Part shown: piece after piece, positions 54,327 to 63,114 of the stretch
Layout: each line of letters starts with the position of its first letter
Position numbering within the stretch: position 1 is the first letter of the stretch
Assembly: GCA_004134985.1 (NCBI GenBank)
Contig: REGQ01000058.1
Span: 124,001 to 188,000 of the forward strand
Source of the DNA: Paenibacillaceae bacterium
GTDB lineage: Bacteria > Bacillota > Bacilli > Paenibacillales > Paenibacillaceae
DNA length: 64,000 bases
Direction of reading: 5' to 3'
The notes under the pieces: generated by a model
Database searches by the model: none
Told to the model about the DNA's origin: nothing
What the model saw: only the letters and a program-made list of their open reading frames with translations
Translations under genes and position numbers: made by a program

Positions 54327-55946
54327 CTACTCAGGCTTCGGTATTTTCTCGCGCTGCTGCGGACGAAGCAGATTCGGTCGAATCCGATTTTTCAGCACCG
54401 GATTACGAATAATGATATTCAACATCGCACGCAGATCAAACGGTATAAACGGCCATAGGTAAGGGCGGTTGAAAGAACGCTCCGTTGCGAGCAGAACAAT
54501 CAATAAGGTCAACGCCACCATCAAGCCAGGCACTTTGAACAGGGCAACCGCAATCAGCAGCACCAGCCGGGCGATCCGGTTGGCCAGTCCCAGCTCATAG
54601 CTTGGTGTAGCAAACATGCCGATGGCAGAGATCGCCATATACAATATGACCTCATTGATAAAAAGCCCTGTACTGACAGCAATTTCACCGATCAGAATCG
54701 CTGATACGAGCGACATCGCCGTGGCCAGCGGTGTTGGCGTGTGCACCGAAGCCATCCTTAACAAATCGACCCCGACCTCGGCAATGAGAAACTGAATGAA
54801 AAGCGGAATCTTCCCTACACTTTCCGGACCGATAAATTCCAAGCCCGGCGGTTTCAAATCCGGCTGCAAAACGAACAAAAACCAGATGGGCATCAACACC
54901 ATGGACGCGATAATTCCGATAAAGCGGACCCACCTCAAATAGGTTCCGATAAACGGCGTCTGCCTGTTCTCCTCCGCATGCTGCATCAAATCAAAAAAGG
55001 TGGTCGGCAAAATCATCACACTCGGCGTTGTATCCACAAATACCGCTATATTGCCTTCCAGCAAATGTGCTGCCACCACATCCGGCCGTTCCGAATACCG
55101 CACCAGCGGGTACGGATTCCACCCTCGCTTCACGGTCGCCTCCTCCAGCTGCTTGTCGGCCAGCGGCAGACCGTCGAGCTCCACCTCCTGAAACTTGGCA
55201 CGGATCGAATCGACAAGCTCCGGATCAGCGATATCGTTAATGTAAGCGATGCAAACATCCGTTTGTGTCCGTTTGCCGATTTTGATAATTTCATAGCGGA
55301 GCCCAGGGTCGCGAACCCTTCTTCGCACGAGGGTCACATTCACCATCAGCGTCTCGACAAACCCGTCCCTGCTGCCGCGGACAACGCGTTCCAACGATGG
55401 CTCTTCCGGCCCTCTTGAAGGGAAGCTTTTCGCATCGATAAGCAGAGCCACGCCTTCATGTTCAATAAACAGCGCCGAGCTGCCCGCAAGGACAGCATTG
55501 ACGACATTGTTAAAATCCTGCTCCTTGTCGACTTGAACAGCCGGAACATACAGGTCGAGGAAAGACTGAAGCGCATGGGTCGTAATATCCTCCGGCTGAA
55601 GATAGGTCAGTCGCTTTAACACTTCCGTCAATATTTCTTCCTTGACCAGTCCGTTCATAAAAAAAAGGGAAGTTCGCCGGCTGCCAAACGTCATCTCACG
55701 GGCGACCACATCAAAGCTCGTATCAAGCCCTACCTCCTCAGTGAGCAGCTTGCGGAACGCCTCAAGACGTTTCGGGACGGGCTTGAATGGCAATTTTCCT
55801 TTATTGGCGTCGGAACTTCTTTCGTTACTATCGTTATCTGAATTACCATCATGAGCAGATTTCTGATCATCAACGGAATGATCTGATGGATCCGCTTGCT
55901 CATTCGACACTTTATCTATGACAGATTGCCCTTGTTGGCTATTCAT
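54327..55946 (-). CDS. spoVAF: Stage V sporulation protein AF (GerA-family A subunit homologue)
   Basis: A 539-residue protein: a soluble, charged N-terminal domain with a Ser/Asp/Asn-rich head, and a C-terminal membrane domain of about five helices (from about 330). It has GerA-type motifs (DTTPSVMILPTTFFDLMQHAEEN and ATPSYELGLANRIARL). SpoVAF associates with germinant receptors and aids dipicolinic acid release. ATG 55946 has GGGAGGA at 9-nt spacing. It follows spoVAB by 16 bp and precedes lysA. Confidence 0.95.
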   Translation of the reverse strand: MNSQQGQSVIDKVSNEQADPSDHSVDDQKSAHDGNSDNDSNERSSDANKGKLPFKPVPKRLEAFRKLLTEEVGLDTSFDVVAREMTFGSRRTSLFFMNGLVKEEILTEVLKRLTYLQPEDITTHALQSFLDLYVPAVQVDKEQDFNNVVNAVLAGSSALFIEHEGVALLIDAKSFPSRGPEEPSLERVVRGSRDGFVETLMVNVTLVRRRVRDPGLRYEIIKIGKRTQTDVCIAYINDIADPELVDSIRAKFQEVELDGLPLADKQLEEATVKRGWNPYPLVRYSERPDVVAAHLLEGNIAVFVDTTPSVMILPTTFFDLMQHAEENRQTPFIGTYLRWVRFIGIIASMVLMPIWFLFVLQPDLKPPGLEFIGPESVGKIPLFIQFLIAEVGVDLLRMASVHTPTPLATAMSLVSAILIGEIAVSTGLFINEVILYMAISAIGMFATPSYELGLANRIARLVLLIAVALFKVPGLMVALTLLIVLLATERSFNRPYLWPFIPFDLRAMLNIIIRNPVLKNRIRPNLLRPQQREKIPKPE

Positions 55947-55962
55947 CTTACCCATTCCTCCC

Positions 55963-56394
55963 TTACCACTGAAAAACAAGCCAGTCAAACAGCGAACCGG
56001 CTATTTTGCCAAGCACCATCGCCATTACCAAAGCAACCAGGTAATTGGCCAGCCGCATCCGTTTGGCCAATATTGGCAGGACGTTCATCACTTCGGTCAG
56101 CGCCGCCGCCAACATCCCGACAAAGATGCCGTCGAGCAGACCGATGCCCGCCAGAAAAGTTGAAAATGACGCCGGTAGGCGCCAATTCAAAAAATCGGCA
56201 AACGACCAGTAGACCGAGCCGGCAATAACCGCTGTTTCAAACCAGGCGGATTTATGGTATGCCCGTGCGAGCTGCGCCAGTCTCGGAATCAGGTCAAACA
56301 CGACAAGCAGAGCTACCATCCCGCTGCCGACGGCAATCCCCCCTGACAAGCCAAGCATGATCAGCCACAGCTTGCCAAGCCACTCAATAATCAT
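55963..56394 (-). CDS. spoVAB: Stage V sporulation protein AB
   Basis: A 143-residue membrane protein with about four helices. It matches SpoVAB around LSGGIAVGSGMVALLVVFDLIPRLAQL and FVGMLAAALTEVMNVLPILAKRM. Part of the forespore spoVA operon involved in dipicolinic acid uptake and germination. It overlaps spoVAA by 11 nt. Its exact role is not established. Confidence 0.93.
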   Translation of the reverse strand: MIIEWLGKLWLIMLGLSGGIAVGSGMVALLVVFDLIPRLAQLARAYHKSAWFETAVIAGSVYWSFADFLNWRLPASFSTFLAGIGLLDGIFVGMLAAALTEVMNVLPILAKRMRLANYLVALVMAMVLGKIAGSLFDWLVFQW

Positions 56395-57019
56395 CGTTAT
56401 TTTGCCTGTGATCCGCCTGTTTTTTGCGCATTTCGTCGGATATCACATACGCATTGACATTTTCCTGATACATATACATTTCCATTTCCAGCGGATTGGG
56501 TTCATCATTGAGCCGCTTGCGAAAAATATGATTAAAGAACAGGATCATGCCAAGTCCGACCCCAAATGAATAAGGAATCTGAAACCAGAGCGGGTGATCC
56601 GTTTTTTTGCCGGTAATCAGTTCGGTAATCCGCACGTGCACTTCACGCATGCTCACATCGGCATGGAAATTCATAATGGCCAGACCCGCACCGAAAAACA
56701 ATATCAGCCAGGCAAACACAAGAACAACCATCCGCGGTTTAACCGGCTTATCGGCAATCATCACCAATACCTGCGGGTCCCCATAAGGCTCGACAGCGAT
56801 ATTCGGGGCGGTCTCGCGAATGATGCGAATGATATGCAGCATGTCAATAACAAACCGGTTTCCATCCTCAGGACGGTGTCTGTAAAGCACCAGCCTGCCA
56901 AATTGCTCGGCATTGCCGTTATCCGTCAGCAGCCGTGCCACTTGTCCAAGCGTCACCTCTGTTCCGGGTCTGATCGTGATCCGCTTTCGCAATCGCAAAT
57001 ACAGCATTTTTTCCGCCAT
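56384..57019 (-). CDS. spoVAA: Stage V sporulation protein AA
   Basis: A 211-residue protein: an N-terminal soluble domain (LYLRLRKRITIRPGTEVTLGQVARLL), then two membrane helices. The conserved segment AIMNFHADVSMREVHVRITELITG precedes the second helix, and FNHIFRKRLNDEPNPLEMEMYMYQ follows it. First gene of the spoVA operon here, downstream of sigF as in B. subtilis. The start at 57019 has AAGGA 8 nt upstream; ATG 57028 abuts it. Confidence 0.95.
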   Translation of the reverse strand: MAEKMLYLRLRKRITIRPGTEVTLGQVARLLTDNGNAEQFGRLVLYRHRPEDGNRFVIDMLHIIRIIRETAPNIAVEPYGDPQVLVMIADKPVKPRMVVLVFAWLILFFGAGLAIMNFHADVSMREVHVRITELITGKKTDHPLWFQIPYSFGVGLGMILFFNHIFRKRLNDEPNPLEMEMYMYQENVNAYVISDEMRKKQADHRQNNDDY

Positions 57020-57061
57020 GCTCATCATCCTTACATTGTGTAAAAGTATCGCTTCTGAGGT

Positions 57062-57092
57062 TAGTATGATTAAAGACTGTACAGGATAATCA
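57062..57092 (-). promoter_or_regulatory. Sigma-G-like promoter of spoVA
   Basis: On the minus strand a perfect CATACTA -10 (57062-57068) is preceded after 18 bp by a weaker -35, GATTA within TGATTA. It lies about 45 nt before the spoVAA start. spoVA is sigma-G dependent in B. subtilis. Confidence 0.65.
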
Positions 57093-57168
57093 ATTCACAT
57101 CAGGTAAAATCGTCCAGTACGCATGCGTTGCGTGGAAGGGATCGTCATTTGCCGCGAGACAAGGCAGC

Positions 57169-57208
57169 AAAAAAAAAAGACCAAACCGCCTTATTGCGCG
57201 ATTTGATC
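57169..57208 (-). terminator. Terminator overlapping the 3' end of sigF
   Basis: On the minus strand GATCAAATCGC pairs with GCGGTTTGGTC (two G-U pairs) around a loop that contains the sigF stop codon, and ten Ts follow. The 5' arm is therefore coding sequence for the last SigF residues. Confidence 0.85.
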
Positions 57209-57946
57209 TTTAATGCACTGCAATATTTTCTTTTCCAGACGTGATACCTGAACCTGTGATATGCCAAGACGCGAGGCCACCTCCGACTGGGTCTGGTCAC
57301 GATAGTAACGCAGATACACAATCAGTCGTTCGCGCTCGGAGAGTGTGCCGATTGCCTCGTTCAAAGCGAGCTTGTCAAACCACTTTTCCTGCGAATCATC
57401 AGCGATTTGGTCCATCAAGGTAATCGGGTCGCCATCGTTCTCAAACACCGTCTCATGAATCGATGTCGGCGGCTTGTTCGCCTCCTGAGCGAACACTACA
57501 TCCTCAGGGCTGACCTCAAGCTGCTGCGCCACTTCTTTGATCGTCGGCAGGCGGCCCAGCACTTTGGACAGCTCATCTTTTGTTTTGCGGACTTTATTGG
57601 CCATTTCCTTGAGCGAGCGGCTTACTTTCAAGGTGCCGTCATCCCTTAAAAACCGCTGGATCTCACCGATAATCATCGGTACCGCATAAGTAGAAAATTT
57701 CACTTCATAGGATAGATCAAACTTGTCCACCGACTTGAGCAATCCAATGCAGCCGATCTGGAATAAATCCTCGGGATCATATCCCCGATTAATAAACCGC
57801 TGTACAACGGACCAGACAAGCCGGATGTTGCACTGAACCAGCGTATCGCGGGCACAGGTATCGCCGGACTGACTGAGCAAAATTAACCGCTTGACTTCCG
57901 AATCATCCAAATAATGCTGCGACGCTTTTTTCATATCCACATCCAT
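57191..57946 (-). CDS. sigF: RNA polymerase sigma-F factor
   Basis: A 251-residue sigma factor, the first forespore-specific sigma. Visible are region 2 (GYDPEDLFQIGCIGLLKSVDKFDLSYEVKFSTYAVPMIIGEIQRFLRDDG), region 3 and the region 4 helix-turn-helix (QSEVASRLGISQVQVSRLEKKIL). It is held by SpoIIAB and released by unphosphorylated SpoIIAA, both encoded directly upstream. ATG 57946 follows AGGGG by 9 nt; TTG 57955 abuts the ribosome site. Confidence 0.97.
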   Translation of the reverse strand: MDVDMKKASQHYLDDSEVKRLILLSQSGDTCARDTLVQCNIRLVWSVVQRFINRGYDPEDLFQIGCIGLLKSVDKFDLSYEVKFSTYAVPMIIGEIQRFLRDDGTLKVSRSLKEMANKVRKTKDELSKVLGRLPTIKEVAQQLEVSPEDVVFAQEANKPPTSIHETVFENDGDPITLMDQIADDSQEKWFDKLALNEAIGTLSERERLIVYLRYYRDQTQSEVASRLGISQVQVSRLEKKILQCIKDQIAQ

Positions 57947-57958
57947 GAGGTCCAACCC

Positions 57959-58405
57959 CTAATTATACAGCGCTTTTTTCGATTCTATTCGCTTCATCAT
58001 GATGATTCGTGTCCCATTCCCCTGCTCGCTCGTCACTTCAAACCGATCCATAAAATTTTCCATAATGGTGAAACCCATCCCGGACCGCTCCAATTCAGGC
58101 TTGGAAGTATAAAGCGGCTGCCGCGCAAGCTCAAGATCTTCAATACCGTCTCCGCTGTCGCTTATTGCAATGGACACGGTATCGCCATCTATCGAGGCGT
58201 TAATGGTGACAACACCTTCGGGATTGCCGTTGTAGCCGTGAATAATGGCATTGGTGACCGCTTCGGACACTACAGTCTTCAAATCGTTCAGTTCCTCCAT
58301 CGTCGGGTCCAGTTGGGAGACAAAGGCCGCTACAGCTACCCTTGCAAATGCTTCATTCTCCGAACGGCTCGCGAACGACAGTGTCATAAAGTTCGTTCCA
58401 CTCAT
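57959..58405 (-). CDS. spoIIAB: Anti-sigma F factor / kinase SpoIIAB
   Basis: A 148-residue GHKL-type serine kinase. The N-box is [17 protein letters not shown]1 is DSGDGI, and an ATP-lid region with [12 protein letters not shown] follows. It binds SigF and phosphorylates SpoIIAA. The ATG overlaps the spoIIAA stop by 4 nt (ATGA-type) with GGAGGT upstream. Confidence 0.97.
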   Translation of the reverse strand: MSGTNFMTLSFASRSENEAFARVAVAAFVSQLDPTMEELNDLKTVVSEAVTNAIIHGYNGNPEGVVTINASIDGDTVSIAISDSGDGIEDLELARQPLYTSKPELERSGMGFTIMENFMDRFEVTSEQGNGTRIIMMKRIESKKALYN

Positions 58406-58755
58406 GATACGACCTCCAGACTAGAGAGCGCCAACCGCTCATTTTCGTGAATGGTCAAAATTTTGAAAAGACCGGACATCTCCAGCAGCCGATAGACACT
58501 GGGATTGACATCGCAAACGATCATTTTGCCTCCCCTGGCCTTAAGCAGCTTGTATCTGCCCAATATAACGCCGAGGCCTGAGCTGTCCATAAACAGCAGC
58601 TCTTTTAAACTGAGAATAACATGATCGCTGGTGCCGTGGATAATCGCATCCTCCATTTTGTGGCGAACAGCGTCCGCAGTATGGTGATCCAGTTCGCCCT
58701 GCAAACGGACAATCAACACATTGCGGTAATGTTCCAGATCCACATTCAAACTCAT
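58402..58755 (-). CDS. spoIIAA: Anti-sigma F factor antagonist SpoIIAA
   Basis: A 117-residue STAS-domain protein. The phospho-acceptor Ser is in [17 protein letters not shown] (DSSG motif). Dephosphorylation by SpoIIE in the forespore lets it displace SigF from SpoIIAB. GGGAGGAG precedes the ATG. A sigma-H-like promoter lies just upstream. Confidence 0.97.
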   Translation of the reverse strand: MSLNVDLEHYRNVLIVRLQGELDHHTADAVRHKMEDAIIHGTSDHVILSLKELLFMDSSGLGVILGRYKLLKARGGKMIVCDVNPSVYRLLEMSGLFKILTIHENERLALSSLEVVS

Positions 58756-58787
58756 AATCTGTTCACTCCTCCCGTTGATAGAACAGA

Positions 58788-58817
58788 GTTTTCTACATGA
58801 AGACGGTCATTTCCTGC
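58788..58817 (-). promoter_or_regulatory. Sigma-H-like promoter of spoIIAA-spoIIAB-sigF
   Basis: On the minus strand GCAGGAAAT (58809-58817) matches RNAGGAWWW. After 12 bp, GTAGAAAAC (58788-58796) approximates RNNGAATWW with two mismatches. spoIIA is a classic sigma-H/Spo0A operon; no 0A box was searched exhaustively. Confidence 0.6.
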
Positions 58818-58921
58818 TCCCCGACAAAACTAGAAGAAGGACGATACAAAGCGACAAAATACGCTAGTGACATTCGCCCTTCCATGATCTGGTTGTTAGC
58901 TTTCCGTCGTAAACCTTGCCT

Positions 58922-60097
58922 TTAAAAAAAGAAGTTTCTTGTCGTTCGCTTCATCAGCGTCCACCAGCCGGCACGCTCAATGGTTTCGGACGCCTTGATC
59001 TCAAACTCCGAAAGCTTCTGGTCGCCCTGATAAACGATCAGTTTGCCAATCGGCTGCCCCGCCTTGACCGGGGCTTTGAGGGGATTGTCAATGACCAGCT
59101 CATGGCGCAGCTCTTCGAGCGATTCCCCTTTCTTCAGCAGGATGCTGTAAGGGTGCTGAGCAACTAGCGGCAGCTCTGCCAAACGGCCCTTTTCCACTTT
59201 TACCGCGCCCATCGCATCGCCTGTTTTGAAAATCGGATGGTTTTTATACTGTGCGAACGAGTAGTCAAACATTTGGGAAACTTCATTGTTGCGTGTTTTC
59301 GTATTGGGCTCCCCCATCACTACTGCGACGACCCGCAGGTTATCGCGGATCGCTGTCGCGGAGAGGCAGAACTTCGCTTCGCTCGTAAAGCCTGTTTTCA
59401 AACCGTCTGCTCCATTGTAGAAACGAACAAGTTTATTCGTATTGACGAGCCAAAACGGCTTGGCGGAATCTTTGCGCAGATAATCCTGATACAGGCCGGT
59501 GAAACGGGTCACTTCAGGATGCTTCAGCAGTTCACGGGACATGATCGCAATATCATGAGCGGAGCTGTAGTGGTTGTCTGCAGGCAGTCCGTTGCAGTTG
59601 GCAAAATGGGTGTTCTTCATGCCCAGTTCGGCTGCCCGGTTGTTCATTTTCTCTACAAAAGCCTGCTCTGATCCGGCAATCTTCTCGGCCATGGCCACCG
59701 ACGCGTCATTGCCGGAAGCAAGCGCGATGCCTTTGAGCATCTCTTCCACGGTCAGCTCTTCGCCAGGCTCCAGAAAAATTTGGGATCCGCCCATCGATGC
59801 GGCATATTCGCTGGTTGCTACTTTATCCGTAAAGGCTAGCGAGCCATCTTGAATCGACTCCATAATGAGCAGCATTGTCATCACTTTGGTAATGCTGGCC
59901 GGAGGCAGTTGATCATGGCTGTTCTTCTCAAAAATAATCGTGCCGCTGTCGGCATCCAGCAGGACGGCTGAGCGGGCAGATGGCGCCAAATCAGTCGGTG
60001 CCTGCTTTGTTTCCTCTTTGGCAAAGGCTGCGGAAGGCAGCAGCAAAGCGCATACGGTCAACAGCATCCCGAACCGGAACGCGATTTTCGATTTCAT
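58922..60097 (-). CDS. dacF: D-alanyl-D-alanine carboxypeptidase DacF
   Basis: A 391-residue low-molecular-weight penicillin-binding protein. It has a signal peptide (about 1-26, cleavage after AAFA), catalytic SxxK as SITK, SxN as SGND, and KTG (DGLKTGFTSEA), followed by a C-terminal PBP5-type beta domain. It trims peptide side chains of forespore peptidoglycan. ATG 60097 has AGGAGGGA upstream. It lies between pdp and spoIIAA, the standard order in spore formers. Confidence 0.95.
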   Translation of the reverse strand: MKSKIAFRFGMLLTVCALLLPSAAFAKEETKQAPTDLAPSARSAVLLDADSGTIIFEKNSHDQLPPASITKVMTMLLIMESIQDGSLAFTDKVATSEYAASMGGSQIFLEPGEELTVEEMLKGIALASGNDASVAMAEKIAGSEQAFVEKMNNRAAELGMKNTHFANCNGLPADNHYSSAHDIAIMSRELLKHPEVTRFTGLYQDYLRKDSAKPFWLVNTNKLVRFYNGADGLKTGFTSEAKFCLSATAIRDNLRVVAVVMGEPNTKTRNNEVSQMFDYSFAQYKNHPIFKTGDAMGAVKVEKGRLAELPLVAQHPYSILLKKGESLEELRHELVIDNPLKAPVKAGQPIGKLIVYQGDQKLSEFEIKASETIERAGWWTLMKRTTRNFFF

Positions 60098-60140
60098 GTT
60101 AATTTCCCTCCTGGACATTATGAGGCTGATTTCTCTTCCT

Positions 60141-60170
60141 CAGTATGGTCCATAAACAAGAAAATTATTC
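60141..60170 (-). promoter_or_regulatory. Sigma-F/G-like promoter of dacF
   Basis: On the minus strand GAATA (60166-60170) fits gHATR and, after 18 bp, CATACTG (60141-60147) fits CATHHTA except for the last base. dacF is sigma-F/G dependent in B. subtilis. The site lies downstream of the disrupted pdp gene. Confidence 0.65.
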
Positions 60171-60187
60171 CACCCGATCCCGTATGC

Positions 60188-60213
60188 AAAAAACAAGCTA
60201 CAGCCTGCTTGTT
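60188..60213 (-). terminator. Terminator at the end of pdp
   Basis: On the minus strand AACAAGC pairs with GCTTGTT around a loop holding the pdp stop codon, followed by a six-T run. It ends the pdp/recombinase transcript before dacF. Confidence 0.75.
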
Positions 60214-61277
60214 CCTGCCGTGGTCACCACCGACAAAATCAGCGGCCGTCTCTCGCAATCTTTGTCCTCGATGGTGTAGGCACGCTGGATCGTTCTGACC
60301 GCTTCCAATGCAGCCGCGTTGTCCGCCTGCGCATGAACAGTGGCAATCGTGTCGCCCGCCTTGACGCGGTCGCCCGCTTTCTTGCTCAGGACCAAGCCGA
60401 CGGCATGGTCGATTTGATCGTCCTTCGACGCCCTGCCGGCGCCCAGCTTCATCGCCGCAATGCCCAGCTGCTCTGCAGCGATCGTCTGCACGATGCCTGT
60501 TGATGGAGCGGGTACACGAATTTGCATCTTCGCTTGCGGAAGCACCCGTTCCGGGTGTTCCAACAACGCCTCATTGCCGCCCTGTGCTTTCACGAAATTG
60601 TGGAACAAGCGCAGCGCCGAACCATCCATCAGCTTTTGCTCCACCAATGCGCGCGCCTCCTCCAGCGTGTCCGCTTTGCCGCCGAGCACAACCATATGCG
60701 CGCCGAGCGTGAGCGAAACTTCCATCAGGTCGGAAGGGCCTTCCCCTTGCAGCGCAGTCAGCGCTTCCGCCACCTCAAGCGCATTGCCAATCGCAAATCC
60801 GAGCGGCTGGTTCATATCGCTGATGACCGCAGCGGTGCGGCGGCCAAGCTCAGAGCCGATCGCCACCATCGCTTCGGCAAGCGCTTCCGCTTCAGCAAGC
60901 GTCTTCATGAATGCGCCGTCTCCCACCTTGACATCAAGTACAATGCTGTCGGCACCGGAGGCAATTTTCTTGCTCATGATGGAACTGGCGATTAATGGAA
61001 TCGATTCCACCGTAGCCGTCACGTCACGAAGCGCATACAATTTTTTGTCCGCTGGCGTCAAATCCCCGCTCTGGCCGATCACTGCGACACCAATCTCGTT
61101 AACCTGTTCAATAAAACGTTCGCGCGACAATTCTGTCTGAAATCCTTGAATCGCCTCAAGCTTGTCAATTGTCCCGCCAGTATGACCGAGACCGCGCCCG
61201 GACATCTTGGCAACCGGAACACCGACAGCCGCTACAAGCGGCGCAACGACAAGCGTCACCTTATCGGAAGTGCCACC
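60198..61277 (-). pseudogene. pdp: Pyrimidine-nucleoside phosphorylase, 3' portion (gene split by insertion)
   Basis: About 355 of the usual ~433 residues. The thymidine phosphorylase signature ([19 protein letters not shown]) and the C-terminal domain are intact. The N-terminal ~80 residues (helical domain and the KHS part of the KHSTGG phosphate-binding motif) are absent and should lie at the far end of the element beyond 64000. The enzyme cleaves uridine, deoxyuridine and thymidine, and cannot function without the missing part. The location next to dacF-spoIIA matches intact pdp loci of related spore formers. Precise excision would restore it. Confidence 0.88.
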
Positions 61278-62897
61278 TAAAGACATAAATTCGACTTCAA
61301 TGTCTTCTTCTTTGCCATTATATCCAGTATCAAATGCAAATTGACATTGTATCTCACCGTCTTTGAAAATTTCAATTTTATCAATGATCGTGTCTAAAAG
61401 AACTTTTTGACTTATTTGCGGTAATTTGTCAAACATATCAAGAAAACTTTTCATATTTCTTAGTATTTCATCATAAGTGATTTTATCATCCTTTTTTTCA
61501 TTTGTTTTTTTCATTATTATCTCCTTTACTCTATTTGCTTCATTTAGTTCTTTTATCAACTGAATTTGATCTTCTTGGTATTCCTTTTTTAAAATTAAGT
61601 AATTTTCATCTTGTTCATCGAGTTCAAATAATAGTCGTTTTATCGATTCCTTACTTTTTTCCAATCTCCTTATTCCCTTGTTAATTTTTTCTAAATCAAC
61701 TTTATCATCCAGTTGATTTTTAATCAATTGTTTTTCTATCTTGTCTGTTAAGTTATTTATGTCTACAGTCTTAATATATTCCTTTATTTTTTGAATGATA
61801 AATTCCTCAATAATATCCTTTTTAAAATTATGATTGTTGCACTCCCTAATTGCATTACGGTTGTAACTACTTGAACAATAATAATATAGATATGGCTTTT
61901 TATTTTTCCTGGTTGAATTTCGAGATATATATTTCAAACCACACTCCCCACAAAAAAGAAGACCTGTTAATAAAAAGTTTGTTTGGTAATGTCTTGGTGG
62001 TGTGATTTTACTAACTCTTAAATCTCTCTTGCTGTTAATTAGTTGTTGCCTTTCTTCAGACCGAATTGCTTCATGCAAACCTTTAGCTATAATTTCTTTT
62101 TCACTGCCTTTTCCACCATATTCCACATAGCCGCTATAAAACTTAGAGAATATTACGTTATGGACAACATCTTTCGTCCAAAGTTCTGAGCAGTTTTTAT
62201 GTTGTTTTAGTCTTCTAATGGCTTTGCCATTAGGCCTAAAGCCCAAATTTCTTATTTCTCCTCCGTTTAACCATTTAACTATAGAATAAATTCCATATCC
62301 CTTTAGATACAAATCTTCAATTTCATAGATAATTGGAACGTCTTCTCTGCTTACTACTATACCTTTATCTGTTCTAATGTATCCATACGGTAAAGTGCCA
62401 CCACCAAATTCCCCTTTTTCAGCTTTTGAACGCATCACATCAGAAACCCTCATTGAAATTGTTGCACTTTCTATTTCATCCAATGAAGCTCTTATGTTTT
62501 CCATTAGCTTCCCATATGGATCATTTAAGTTCACCTGCATTTCTCCTGTTGCTGAAAAAATTATTTCGCATTTAGCAGATTCTAAAATTGATCTAATTGC
62601 TAAGGAATCTTCCGCTTTTCTCGAAAGTCTGTCTCTTCTGTATACGATTAGTTTATTGAAGTAGCCAGCTTTTGCATCACTTAAACATTCTAGTAAGATT
62701 TTTCTGTCTTTTAATTTGGTTTTTGATGCAGAAACTGCGGGTTCAATATAAATTTTATAAAGAATACCTTCATTCTCTAAAATAATCTTTTCACCAAGAG
62801 ACTGTTGCATTTCAATTGAATCACCATGTTCAACTTGTTTGTCAGTAGAAACTCGAATATAAATAGCATAAATTTTGTTATCAGTAATTTCAATCAC
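60198..62897 (-). CDS. Chimeric ORF: large serine recombinase fused in frame to the C-terminal part of Pdp
   Basis: An uninterrupted 899-codon frame. Residues 1-540 are a large serine recombinase: catalytic Ser17 in YIRVSTDKQ, Arg residues in YRRDRLSR, a Recombinase domain (about 165-285), a Cys4 zinc-ribbon (LLFCGECG ... YYYCSSS ... ECNNH, about 315-360), a Lys/Glu-rich coiled coil (about 390-470) and a C-terminal tail. From residue ~543 the sequence becomes pyrimidine-nucleoside phosphorylase ([32 protein letters not shown] onward). AT-rich composition changes to host composition at the same point. The start is GTG 62897 with a weak ribosome site. Whether the full-length chimera is stable or active is unknown. 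In the excised element the recombinase must end differently. Confidence 0.9.
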   Translation of the reverse strand: MIEITDNKIYAIYIRVSTDKQVEHGDSIEMQQSLGEKIILENEGILYKIYIEPAVSASKTKLKDRKILLECLSDAKAGYFNKLIVYRRDRLSRKAEDSLAIRSILESAKCEIIFSATGEMQVNLNDPYGKLMENIRASLDEIESATISMRVSDVMRSKAEKGEFGGGTLPYGYIRTDKGIVVSREDVPIIYEIEDLYLKGYGIYSIVKWLNGGEIRNLGFRPNGKAIRRLKQHKNCSELWTKDVVHNVIFSKFYSGYVEYGGKGSEKEIIAKGLHEAIRSEERQQLINSKRDLRVSKITPPRHYQTNFLLTGLLFCGECGLKYISRNSTRKNKKPYLYYYCSSSYNRNAIRECNNHNFKKDIIEEFIIQKIKEYIKTVDINNLTDKIEKQLIKNQLDDKVDLEKINKGIRRLEKSKESIKRLLFELDEQDENYLILKKEYQEDQIQLIKELNEANRVKEIIMKKTNEKKDDKITYDEILRNMKSFLDMFDKLPQISQKVLLDTIIDKIEIFKDGEIQCQFAFDTGYNGKEEDIEVEFMSLGGTSDKVTLVVAPLVAAVGVPVAKMSGRGLGHTGGTIDKLEAIQGFQTELSRERFIEQVNEIGVAVIGQSGDLTPADKKLYALRDVTATVESIPLIASSIMSKKIASGADSIVLDVKVGDGAFMKTLAEAEALAEAMVAIGSELGRRTAAVISDMNQPLGFAIGNALEVAEALTALQGEGPSDLMEVSLTLGAHMVVLGGKADTLEEARALVEQKLMDGSALRLFHNFVKAQGGNEALLEHPERVLPQAKMQIRVPAPSTGIVQTIAAEQLGIAAMKLGAGRASKDDQIDHAVGLVLSKKAGDRVKAGDTIATVHAQADNAAALEAVRTIQRAYTIEDKDCERRPLILSVVTTAGTSRL
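61266..61280. other. Element/host junction (attachment site, recombinase side)
   Basis: On the minus strand the codons TTA GGT GGC ACT TCC GAT AAG span the switch. GAT AAG onward is host pdp (SDKVTL), while TTA and earlier is element. The shared core must lie within GGTGGC or the following codon, where intact enzymes read STGGV. The exact crossover dinucleotide cannot be set without the other junction. Confidence 0.7.
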
Positions 62898-62988
62898 CCC
62901 AATATATTTATGTTTTTTGTCTGGACTTTTATGTTCATTGATTATAACAAAAAACGGTAAAGTAATAAACCGTTTTTTGAAAATACTT

Positions 62989-63114
62989 CTATTTTTGTTT
63001 TTTAATAAAGTCTGCTATTAATGATGCTAACAAGTTTTCGATTTCTTCTTTTTTTGTAAGGTCATTTCTTGTATTTTTAATTACTGTGAATTTTTTCGGA
63101 ATATTAGTTGCCAT
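62989..63114 (-). CDS. Small element protein, 41 residues
   Basis: A short Lys/Asn-rich protein ([18 protein letters not shown] ... [14 protein letters not shown]) with a C-terminal amphipathic helix. ATG 63114 has AAAAGGA upstream and overlaps the 3' end of the RecU-like gene by 11 nt, which supports real translation. Unrecognised; its place just upstream of the recombinase would fit an accessory factor, but that is only a guess. Confidence 0.5.
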   Translation of the reverse strand: MATNIPKKFTVIKNTRNDLTKKEEIENLLASLIADFIKKQK

